Origin: Prorocentrum cordatum
Lineage: Eukaryota > Sar > Dinophyceae > Prorocentrales > Prorocentraceae
Reading direction: 5' to 3'
Length of the DNA stretch: 25,000 nucleotides
NCBI GenBank assembly: GCA_963575745.1
Contig: CAUYUJ010003661.1
Coordinates: forward strand, 17,501 to 42,500
The position numbers and the translations under genes are program-made. The notes under the pieces were generated by a model, which did not search any database, was not told the DNA's origin, and worked only from the letters and a program-made list of their open reading frames with translations. Positions 9,575 through 17,611 of this stretch are shown here, piece by piece; the first letter of the stretch is position 1, and the number at the start of each line of letters is the position of its first letter.

Positions 9575-9905
9575 ATACGTGTACATGTTGTATAGATGTG
9601 TACAAATCTGCATGCATAAACATATGTATATAGCATGTACAAATGTATACAATATTGTACCAGAACATACATATGTACAGTGTATATAAATGTACATGAA
9701 CACATGTACATTGAGTATACATGTTGTATACACATGTACAATGTACAATCTTACAATGTACAATGTACAATGTATATTGTATACAATGTAAATGTACAAT
9801 GTACAATGTTGTATACACATGTGCATGAACAACTGTACAATGTATACATATGTACAATGTATATAACTGATGTATATACTGTGTACAAATGTGTACACAA
9901 GTATG
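9575..9905. repeat. TGTACAATGTA-rich degenerate repeat
   Basis: About 330 bp built from TGTACA palindromes joined as TGTACAATGTATAC and relatives, densest at 9715-9885. Because TGTACA and TATACA/TGTATA read similarly on both strands, the tract is nearly strand-symmetric and could extrude many small hairpins. Confidence 0.85.
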
Positions 9906-9914
9906 CACCAGCAA

Positions 9915-10830
9915 CTCAGCTCGAATGAGGCAGCTCAAACAGAAGTCTCCATCGCAAAACGGGATCGGTTGTCAGGCCTAAGATGGCTCCTTCAACTGTG
10001 TCATCAGCGTGTCCGACCTATGTACCAACGCCTATCACAGCCACGCATGAAAGCAGGCAACTCAAGCAGAAGTCCATTGGGAAAACGGCGTCAGTCGCCA
10101 GGCCTAAGGCGGCTCTTCCGACCATGTCACCAGCGTCCCCGACTGAAATACCAACGCCTATCATAGCCAAGCATGAAGGCAAGCAACTCAAACAGAAGTC
10201 CCAATGGAAAAAAAACGGCGTCGGCCGACAGGCCTAAGACGGCTCTTCCAACTGTGTCATCAGCGTCGCCGCCACTCCCCAACCTATTGCTCAGCAGGAC
10301 CGCGTCTGCATATTAGATCGGACGTGGCACCGCAACTGTTCTGAAAAAAGCGCGCACGACCTAACCGTGTCGAAGGGATGACTGGCAACGGAGATGTCGA
10401 CGCAGGCAACTCAGACAGAAGTCCCAATGGAAAAACGGCATCGGCCGTCAGGCCTAAGACGGCTCTTCCAACTGTGTCATCCGCGTCGCCGCCACTCACC
10501 AACCTGAACGATCGTCGGCAAGACGTCTACACGTGTGCATGTCGCATCTTACCCGTGTCGAACAACACGAACACATGTGGTTGGGCCGAGGTGGCGAGGC
10601 AGAAATGAAATTTGCAGAATGCAACGGTTCATTCGAACATGACAACTTCCACAGAAGTCCCACTGGAAAATGGTGTCGACATTTGGGCATGACACAGCTC
10701 CTCCAGCTGTGCCAGCAGCCTCGCCGCGTTACATATCAAAACGTATGACAGCCACACATGGGTTGCAGGCCTAAGAAGGCTCTTCCAGCAGTGTCGTCAG
10801 CGTCATCGCTCCCGATCTATCAGGTACAGT
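9915..10830 (+). repeat. Cluster 3 of the core/linker repeat (120-bp and ~230-bp spacing)
   Basis: Cores start near 9933, 10053, 10173 and 10403, with a strongly decayed one near 10641 and a partial one near 10763. The first three are exactly about 120 bp apart and are joined by a ~30-bp linker of the form TACCAACGCCTATCAYAGCC...GCATGAA that arrays 1 and 2 lack. After 10173 the long array 1 linker returns. A relic of the short linker follows the decayed copy (10733-10757). The same core has therefore been propagated in two arrangements within one 900-bp cluster. Confidence 0.9.
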
Positions 10831-11160
10831 TTTAGGCGCAGCTGGTCACCTGTTATGAAGACGCCAAGGCCACAAGCGAGATGGCAACCTGAGTCCCATG
10901 ACATCCAAGGCATCCCAAAAGATGAGTCGCTTTCATCAGGGGATCACGAAGAACGCTGAGGCATACAGTAAGAGTGAAGACCTTCTATGTGTATGCGCAT
11001 TTGTGTATATATATATATATATACATATCAGAATGAGGGGGCCGAACGCTCATTCTTTGTTCCCGGGTGCGTGGCAGACGTGGGGAATCTCGGGGAAGAT
11101 TATGCTCGTTGTTGTGAGTGTTAATTACCAAACAACTATTGTTGTTGGACCCCTTACAGG
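10831..11160. other. Unassigned DNA with a TA microsatellite
   Basis: No gene recognised. (TA)n lies at about 11006-11024. GTTGTTG words at 11108-11116 and 11140-11148 are complementary to the CAA tract that begins near 11261. Confidence 0.55.
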
Positions 11161-11164
11161 CGCC

Positions 11165-11257
11165 CTGGCGCTCTCGCCGAGGCGCCAGCTACATTTTCAT
11201 TGAAAATGAGGCAGACTCACGCTCGAGCGGTTTGGGGGACCGCCAAAACTAGCCCCC

Positions 11258-11261
<4 letters not shown>
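11165..11261 (+). other. Three adjacent hairpins
   Basis: CTGGCGC (11165-11171) pairs with GCGCCAG (11182-11188), with an inner CTC/GAG extension. CATTTTCA (11192-11199) pairs with TGAAAATG (11201-11208). GTTTGGGGG (11230-11238) pairs with CCCCCAAAC (11253-11261), overlapping an alternative GCGGT/ACCGC stem (11227-11231 with 11239-11243). The last arm leads straight into the CAA tract. Role unknown; no terminator U-run or RNA family is evident. Confidence 0.55.
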
Positions 11262-11332
<71 letters not shown>

Positions 11333-11346
11333 CCACAACCACAACC

Positions 11347-11398
<52 letters not shown>

Positions 11399-11400
11399 CG
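11258..11400 (+). repeat. CAA trinucleotide microsatellite
   Basis: Some 47 nearly perfect CAA repeats, interrupted only by CCACAACCACAACC near 11331-11347. All three plus frames remain open (poly-Gln, poly-Asn, poly-Thr). Confidence 0.95.
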
Positions 11401-12500
11401 CTCCCGCTCGAGACTTCCTCCTTTGTTACTTAGGGTTGGTGTTCTTGCTCGCCGCCGAAAGCCGCCATCCTAAAAAAAACAGCGCTCCCGCTCGAGACTT
11501 CCCCCCGTTTTACCTTGGACTGGCGCGCTAGTCTTTCTCTCATCGGCGCCGCCCCCAGCCAAAACAACGCTCCCGCTCGAGGCTTCCTCCCTTTATTAGT
11601 CAAGGCGGCGCTCCTCCTCGCCGCCGAAAACCGCCGCACCGACAAAATCAGCGCTCCCGCCCGAGACTTCCTTCCGTTTTGCGCTGAACTCGCGCCCAAT
11701 TTTCTTTTGAATCGGCGCCGTTCCCAGCAAGAACAACGCTCCCGCTCGAGGCTTCCTCCCTTTTTCCTGAAGACGGTGCTGTTCCTCGCCGCCGACAACC
11801 CCCGTCCCGACAAAGCCACGGTTCCCGCTCGATGCTTCCCCCCTTTTTACTCAAGGCGGTGTTCCTCCTCGCCGCCGAAAACCGCCCCCCCCCCGACAAA
11901 ACCACTCCCGCCCGAGACTTCCTTCCGGTGTACGCTGGACTTCCTTTCCCATCTCACCCCCGTCCCGACAAAGCCACGGCTCCCGCTCGAGACTTCCCCC
12001 ATTTTTACTCAAGGCGGTGTTCCTCCTCGCCGCCGAAAACCGCCCCCCCCCCGACAAAACCACTCCCGCCCGAGACTTCCTTCCGTTTTACGCTGGACTG
12101 GCGCCCTACTCTTTTTTGAATTGGCGCCGCTCCCAGCGAGAACAACGCTCCCGCTCAAGATGTCCTTTCTGTTTCCTCGGGACGGTGCTGCTCCTCGCCG
12201 CCGACAGCCCTCGTCCCGACAAAACCATGGCTCTCGCACGATGCTTCCTCCTTTCTTAGTCAAGGCGGTGTTCCTCCTCGCTGCCGAAAGCCGACGTCCC
12301 AACAAAAACAGCGTTCCCGCTCGAGACGTCCTTCCGTTTTACGCTGGACTAGCGCCCTACTCTCTTCACCATTGGCGCAGCTCCCAGCAACAGCAGCAGC
12401 CCTGTTCGAGACTTTCTCCCTTTCTATTCAGGGCCAGGTCCTTGCCTCACCGCCGACAGCCCCCATCCCCACCAAGGTAATCCTGTCGTTCGATACTTCC
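11401..12500 (+). repeat. ~84-bp satellite, 14 units of two alternating types
   Basis: The box GCTCCCGCTCGAGACTTCC, or a variant, recurs near 11404, 11485, 11572, 11655, 11742, 11826, 11906, 11983, 12064, 12150, 12232, 12315, 12402 and 12488. Type A continues CGTTTTACGCTGGACTGGCG...TTGGCGCCGCTCCCAGC. Type B continues TTTTACTCAAGGCGGTGTTC...CTCGCCGCCGAAAACCGCC. They mostly alternate, giving a higher-order dimer of about 165-170 bp. Around 11826-12064 the order is disturbed and a B-A segment is duplicated, with C8 runs at 11886-11893 and 12043-12050. A 321-codon plus-strand frame (11515-12480) crosses the array, but unit lengths are not multiples of three, so the frame reads different residues in each unit. 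I judge it non-coding. Confidence 0.92.
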
Positions 12501-12758
12501 TTGTGTTTTACCTTTCGCTGGGGTTCCACTGGCGGTCTCGCATCGGCGCAGCAAGGCGCGGGCATGTGTTTCGAGGCGGAATATGTCGAAATTCCTGTGT
12601 TTGCATGACCTCAACTGGGCGGGTGACCTGAGAATGGAAATAACGGACCACGCTGTAGAACAAGAGTCCCCCATGATGTCGATGGTTATCATGATGGTCG
12701 CATGCTTCGTGTGGAAACATCGCGCATGAGGGTAAAATGATTATTGTTGTTGTTGTCG
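12501..12758. other. Unassigned DNA
   Basis: No gene recognised between the 84-bp satellite and the next minisatellite. A short TTGTTGTTGTTGTCGTCGTC tract ends it. Confidence 0.5.
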
Positions 12759-12759
12759 T

Positions 12760-13125
12760 CGTCCCCCCCCACCCGCCCGCGACCCACCCGCGACCCAACC
12801 CGCGACCCACCCCGCGACCCACCCCCGACCCACCCCGCGACCCACCCCGTGACCTGCCCGTGACCCACCCGCGACCCACCCCGCGACCCACCCCGCGACC
12901 CACCCGCGCCCCAACCCGCAACACACCCCGCGACCCACCCCGCGACCCACCCGCGACCCACCCCGCGACCCACCCGCGACTCACCCCGCGACCCACCCCG
13001 CGACCCACCCCGCGACCCACCCGCGACCCATACGCGACCCACCCGCGACCCATCCGCGACCCGGCCCGCGACCACCCGCGACCCACCCGCGACCCACCCG
13101 CGACCCACCCCTCGATCCACCCACA
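12760..13125 (+). repeat. CGCGACCCACC minisatellite
   Basis: About 35 tandem 10-12-bp units of the form CGCGACCCACC / CCGCGACCCACC, with rare GTGACC and CGCCCC variants. Minus-strand frames read Gly-Arg-Gly-Val repeats that derive from the unit. Confidence 0.95.
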
Positions 13126-13145
13126 TTGCTCTAATGAAGAAATCG

Positions 13146-13201
13146 GCGCCTGCGGCGGGCTCACTGCATAATTTGTAAAAACTAAGCGCCTGCGGCGGGC
13201 T
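13146..13201 (+). repeat. 16-bp direct repeat flanking a 24-bp AT-rich insert
   Basis: GCGCCTGCGGCGGGCT at 13146-13161 is repeated exactly at 13186-13201. The 24 bases between are AT-rich and end in GTAAAAACTAA. The pattern resembles a target-site duplication around a very short insertion. Confidence 0.7.
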
Positions 13202-13458
13202 TCTTCAGAGCCTCGCAGACTGACGACTTCCTCGCCGCCCCCCCACTCTTATCCGCAACTGCGGGGTGCCACGTATAGTGTAGGCAACGTTAGACGGGAA
13301 ACCATATAGAATTCAGAGCATGCAAGGTAGCCTCAGCAAGCCTGGGCTTGGCTGAGGGCGACGGCGGCGAGGCGAACCTTACCTCGCAGACGCCTTCGCG
13401 GTCTTCCCTCCTCCCACTTTATGGCATTGGGGAGAAGAGGGGGACCGCCCTCAAGGTA
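13202..13458. other. Unassigned DNA, possible LINE 3' untranslated region
   Basis: This lies just downstream (minus strand) of the LINE coding fragment. No poly-A or simple 3' repeat that would mark the end of a LINE was recognised. Confidence 0.35.
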
Positions 13459-13459
13459 C

Positions 13460-14044
13460 TCAAAGCCCCTCCGAAGTGGGCATCGGTGGGGGGGGAACCG
13501 TTGAGGGGAGCGCCCGTTTCTTTGCTGGCTGGCTGGCTCGAGGCCGTGTCAGCCCCTGCTTCTGGGCGGCGCCTCTCAAAGCTCTGTCCTCGGCATTCGC
13601 GGCCTCAACTTCGTGAGAGGGCAACGGAGGGACAAGACCAGCAAGAAACATGTCTCTGCACACTATGGACCGTCTGCCGCGGTGCTAGGGATCTATTGCA
13701 TGGCCAAGCAAACGTGGACGGGATGCGAACTTGATCCAGCATACCGGGCACACGCCCGAGGAGGGGAGAAACTGTAAGAGAGGGGGCCGAATATTATGTT
13801 TAGCCCTCTGGTGAGAAGCGAGTGCTGTCTCCGTAGCGAAGTTCGCGTGACACGTCGGGCATCTGAACCTAGCAGCCTGAGAGGAAGCATGGCTCTTTAG
13901 GCCAGGGGTGTCGAGAGGCATCCCGGAAATGCACATCATCTTCACTAGCTGTCTCCACTGAGACGGATAGTTTCGAATAATTTGGGCCCACTGCTGAGCG
14001 TCAGTGCTTGGCGGGCCGAGGCAGGCTGATTTTCCATGGAAGAA
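13460..14044 (-). pseudogene. LINE-type retrotransposon C-terminal fragment with two zinc fingers
   Basis: The minus strand encodes the tail that follows the reverse transcriptase in dinoflagellate non-LTR elements. A helical stretch, WAQIIRNYPSQWRQLVKMM, is followed by a C2H2 finger at 13796-13861 (CPTC, 12 residues, H, 4 residues, H). A second CPVC...H unit lies at 13688-13750. After it an in-frame TAG stop (13685-13687) interrupts the protein, then the same frame resumes with HRGRRSIVCRDMFLAGLVPP and continues to 13460. The Cys after the stop would complete the second finger. Upstream of about 14044 the frame enters microsatellite and minisatellite DNA, so the element is 5'-truncated and has no RT domain here. 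Identification is by recalled similarity of the double finger and the LVPPLP...NAEDRALR tail. The stop suggests a dead copy. Confidence 0.65.
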
Positions 14045-14081
14045 ACTACGTATATATGTATATACAAATATGCATCTATAG

Positions 14082-14112
<31 letters not shown>

Positions 14113-14130
14113 TGTATATCCGCCACCGTG
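14045..14130. repeat. TA-rich microsatellite at the 5' break of the LINE fragment
   Basis: Alternating TA with TATG/TATA variants, purest at 14084-14103. It abuts the point where LINE-like coding sequence stops. Confidence 0.85.
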
Positions 14131-14279
14131 CCGCTGGGCACGGAGTGAGCGTGTCCTCCGGTTCGTTGCCAAATCCCTGAGGCACTCCCGAGGAGTCTTT
14201 GAGGGGCCCAGACCCCACATTGCCACATCTCTCGGGGCTGCCCGCGTGCACCCCAGGGCTTCCCGCGGCTTCTCGCGCG

Positions 14280-14912
14280 ACTTGTCTTCCGAAGCCAAGA
14301 GGGCCCCATGACGGGCCAAGAGGGCTCCGAGAGGCCCCGAAGACGGTCCAAGAGTGCCCCGAGTCGCCGAACGATTGGCGCAGGATGCCCAAGATGGCCC
14401 GAAGACGGCCCAAGAGGCATCGGAGGCGCCCCAAGAGGCCTCCCAAGAGGGCCCCAAGAGGGAGTAAGCAGTGATTTTCTCCAGGTGTTTGCAGAATTGT
14501 GGCGTTCTCGCCTGTTCTGTTTTCCGACGCTCCAAGACGGCTCAAGAGGCCCCCAAGGCCACCCCAAGAGGCCCAAGAGGCCTCTAAGAGAGCCCCAAGA
14601 CGGCATAAGAGCGCCCCAAGACGGCCGAAGAGGGGCCCAAGACGGCTCAAGAGGCGCCCCAAGACGGACCCAAAAGAGGCCCAATAGAGGACACACGAAC
14701 CGAAAATCCTACGCTTCCGCCCCAAGAGGCCCCCAGAAGGCCCCAAGAGGCGCCCAAGAGGCCCCCAAGAGGCCCGCAAGAGGCCCCCAAGAGGCCCCAA
14801 GAAGCCCCTCGGAGGCCCAAAACAGGCTCCAAGATGCACCAAAACGGCCCCCAAGAGGCCTCCAAACTGCCTCCAAGAGGCCACCGAGAGGCCTCCCCCA
14901 ACGAACATCCGT
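14280..14912 (+). repeat. CCAAGAGGCCC minisatellite, copy 2 (long)
   Basis: Two blocks (14290-14465 and 14525-14912) of 11-15-bp units such as CCCCAAGAGGCC, CCCAAGACGGCTCAAGAGG and CCCCCAAGAGGCC. The minus strand reads Leu-Gly-Ala-Ser-Trp repeats and stays in frame with the LINE fragment, which makes one long but meaningless open frame (13685-14908). The ~60 bp between the blocks are unrelated. Confidence 0.92.
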
Positions 14913-14959
14913 TAGACTTTATAATCACAGCCCGGGTATTGCGGCGGGATGGGCCGAAG

Positions 14960-15650
14960 GCCACTAGATATCATATTCATGAGTATGTGTATAAACATGT
15001 GATTGTACAAATACATACATATATATATATATGTATATATATGTATATGTATATCTATATGTGTATATATATATATATATGTATGAATACGTGCATACAT
15101 ACATATACATACCCATACATGCATGCATGCATACATACAGACATATATACATACATACGTACGTACGCACATTACATACATACATACATACATGCATGCA
15201 TACATACATACATACATACATACATACATACATGCATGCATGCATGCATGCATGCATGCATGCATACATACATACATACATACATACATGCATGCATGAA
15301 TACATACATACATACATACATGCATGCATGCATGCATGCATGCATACATACATACATACATACATACATACATACACATATGCATGCATACATTCATACA
15401 TACCTACTTACATACGTACATACACATACATACATACATACATACATACATACATGCATGCATGCATGCATGCATACATACATATATACATATATACATG
15501 CATGCATACATGCATGCATGCATGCATGAGAGCATACATACATACATGCATGTATGCATGCATGCATACATTATTACATACATAGATAAATAACTAACTA
15601 AATAAATAAATAAATAAATACATACATACATACATACATACATGTGTATG
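14960..15650 (+). repeat. CATA / CATG tetranucleotide microsatellite
   Basis: Almost 700 bp of CATA and CATG tetranucleotides with TA-rich ends, finishing in AAAT and CATA runs. Blocks of CATG (for example 15229-15264 and 15318-15346) alternate with CATA blocks. Confidence 0.96.
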
Positions 15651-15879
15651 TAATCCAGGGTTACGCCCCCCCCTCGCCACCCGCATATGGCATCGACCTC
15701 CCCCCCGCTGGATGGGTACGCCCGTCAGCCTCGCGAAGGCCTCGCGAATGGGATCGTTCCCCCCTCTCCCTGTGGTCGTGGCCCTGTGGGCGTTGCGTGG
15801 TGGAGGGTGCCGGTGCACCCCCCTCCCTCCCCCTGTGGGTGTGGTGTGGTTCGTCGTCGTCATCGTCGTCGTCGTCGTT

Positions 15880-15946
<67 letters not shown>

Positions 15947-16060
15947 GCGTCGGCGTCGGAGTCGGCGTCCCCCTCCCCATCCCATCTGGGGGGGGGCTTG
16001 TTGAACCTTGGGACCCATCCCATTTGGGGGGGGCCTGTGAACCCTCGACCCGGGATCCTG
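15651..16060. repeat. GTC/GGC microsatellite and a short duplicated module
   Basis: 15651-15848 is C-rich unassigned DNA. GTCGTC then GTCGGC hexamers fill 15853-15970. A ~42-bp module (CCCATCTGGGGGGGGGCTTG...GAACC) at 15981-16007 is repeated at 16016-16041 as CCCATTTGGGGGGGGCCTG...GAACC. Confidence 0.9.
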
Positions 16061-16194
16061 TGTGTACGGATGTATGTGTACATCTAGATATGTATGTATG
16101 TGCGTGTGTGTCCGAAATGCCACGAGGACTTCTGGCTGACAGCGGCGCTGCTCGCTCTGAGCGGCTTGAGGGCCCGACGCGTTGCGTGCTGCGG

Positions 16195-16243
16195 TTTCGA
16201 GCGTCGCGTGGACGCGACGCTCAAAGTGTGTGTGTGTGTGTGT
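16195..16243 (+). other. Perfect 11-bp hairpin next to a GT microsatellite
   Basis: GAGCGTCGCGT (16199-16209) and ACGCGACGCTC (16212-16222) are exact reverse complements separated by two bases; TT/AA pairs extend the stem outside one mismatch. (GT)9 follows at 16226-16243. No RNA family or terminator was recognised. Confidence 0.7.
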
Positions 16244-16866
16244 CCAAACGTGGTGGACAGCACGTGGGTCCGATGCCACACGAATCTACTTGATTTCAGC
16301 ACCGACCACGAGCGTGTCGGTCTCACGCAGGCACTAGAGAAATAGAAGAAAAAAATAAGAGTAAGATCGCCTCCACGGTCACAGTCCCGGTGCGGATGAA
16401 AGCCTCGGGCGCCACCCCCGCTGTCAGACCTCTGACCCTCCCCTTGCCAGCAGTCCAGCACCATGTACACGGCAGACCATCAAACCATTTAAGTGGCCCA
16501 GGGACGTACAAATAAATAGATACAAATCCAATGATTCCCCAGTTTTTCTGGCTTTTCGTCTTCCTCCCTACTTCTCATAGTTTCCTATATTTTCCGGGGA
16601 ATCGACGTCTATTTGTGTTTGTGCGTTGTTTCCCCTCCTGGACTATCCCCTGCGCATTCTCGTCATACCTCGTCAACCCTTCACAACCCTCTGCTCGGAG
16701 CATCGCCAACAAGCTGGATGGCTCGAAAGGCGAACAGGACGAGAGGAGAGGAGGGCCTGGCACAACTGTGCCGCTCCACTCTGCCACTTCCCTCTGCATG
16801 CTCCCACACAAATGCCCACTCCTCCAGCACCCGAGCAGAAACTGAGAGAGAGAGGGAGTAGGGTAA
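16244..16866. other. Unassigned DNA
   Basis: No gene recognised on either strand. The minus strand has a pyrimidine-rich stretch ending in AG (TTTTCTTCTATTTCTCTAG, about 16334-16352) that looks like a 3' splice site, but the sequence after it reaches a stop quickly and has no known domain. A GA-rich run is at 16844-16858. Confidence 0.5.
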
Positions 16867-17049
16867 CGAACAATGACATAAACATAGAAGCTCCGAGGTC
16901 CGCGCGGATTTTGCGGATCCGCGCTGAACCCCCTTCCCTGGCGCGCGGAGCGCGCCAGGGGCGGCGCCACAGGCGCCGCCAGGGGGGTTAAGCGCGGATC
17001 CGAAAAATCCGCGCGGACGTCCGGGTCTTTATGTTCATGTCAATGTTCG
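16867..17049. mobile_element. Compound foldback element of nested hairpins
   Basis: The two ends are inverted repeats: CGAACAATGACATAAACATA at 16867-16886 and, on the other strand from 17049, CGAACATTGACATGAACATA (18 of 20 match). Inside, each arm carries its own hairpin, GCGCGGAT with ATCCGCGC (16902-16909/16917-16924 and 16992-16999/17007-17014). The centre holds two perfect hairpins: CCCTGGCGCGC with GCGCGCCAGGG around a GGA loop (16936-16960), and GCGGCGCC with GGCGCCGC around an ACA loop (16961-16979). The whole 183 bp can fold either as one long hairpin or as four small ones. It has no coding capacity. Its size and architecture resemble a MITE; a clear target-site duplication was not found. 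Confidence 0.75.
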
Positions 17050-17320
17050 ATCCCATATATATAGAATATACATATGTATAACAACAAATAATGAACTATT
17101 ATACATATATAAATGTCCATACTCATATATATATATATGCATGACAGGCAAGACGAAGGAGGGGAGGCCCCTTGTGGGGCCACGTGACGTGTGAGGGGTA
17201 TGCCAATGTGAAATACACTTTTCTTCAACAGCGCCGTAGTGACAAGCGTCCCCGCCACACAGCGCCACCGACTGCTGAGATGGACGCCCGCGATCAATGC
17301 TCGATCATGGTCGCACTGTA
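17050..17320. other. TA-rich DNA and a diverged copy of the ~90-bp repeat
   Basis: TATATA-rich stretches occur at 17056-17070, 17100-17110 and 17125-17139. At about 17167-17205 the sequence CCCCTTGTGGGGCCACGTGA followed by CGTGTGAGGGGTATGCC matches the box of the array at 6605-7195, 10 kb away. No gene recognised. Confidence 0.6.
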
Positions 17321-17611
17321 GCAAAGCTCAAAGGGGCCACCTGTCGGCAGACAGAGAGCCAGAAACAGCAGCGGCACGCATGCATCAATGCTGGCACACA
17401 GCAACATGAGCGTGAGAGAGAGAGAGCCTTGCATTCTTAGAGAGGGATAATGAGTCGCACCCCTCTTACATACAGAAAACGCCCTGACCAACGCGATATG
17501 AAGAAAGGCAGGAACCGATGGGATCTGCCGCACATGAAACTCAACGCCCTGCTGGCACGAGAAAATATGATGAAGTGAACGCAGGAACTGAAATCCGAGC
17601 TCATCTCTCAC
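17321..17611 (-). other. Presumed 3' end region of the copia element (UTR/LTR not delimited)
   Basis: Downstream of the polyprotein on the minus strand one expects a polypurine tract and the 3' LTR. The best candidate is AAGAGGGG followed by TGCGACTCATTATCC on the minus strand, which would put an LTR start near 17459. The second LTR lies outside the window, so the border cannot be checked. A (GA)n run is at 17411-17426. Confidence 0.25.

Noticed and set aside
1-10830. CRISPR-like array, because of regular repeats with variable spacers
   Set aside because: The repeats are ~90 bp, the spacers are mostly shared and exceed 100 bp, and the locus is eukaryotic in character with no cas-like gene.
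9915-10830. tRNA- or 5S-derived SINE
   Set aside because: No A/B box pair, no 5S-like internal control region and no A-rich or simple-repeat 3' tail were found in the core or its linkers.
11515-12480. 321-codon plus-strand frame across the 84-bp satellite
   Set aside because: Repeat units are not multiples of three, so successive units encode unrelated residues. Openness comes from GC-rich composition.
13685-14908. 407-codon minus-strand frame taken as one gene
   Set aside because: Only the last ~120 codons match a LINE tail. The rest is CCAAGAGGCCC minisatellite and TA repeat that happen to be in frame.
16094-16345. Plus-strand frame starting MYVRVCPKCHEDFWLTAA as a zinc-finger protein
   Set aside because: There is only one CxxC pair near a possible start, the rest crosses a GT microsatellite, and no second metal-binding pair is arranged properly.
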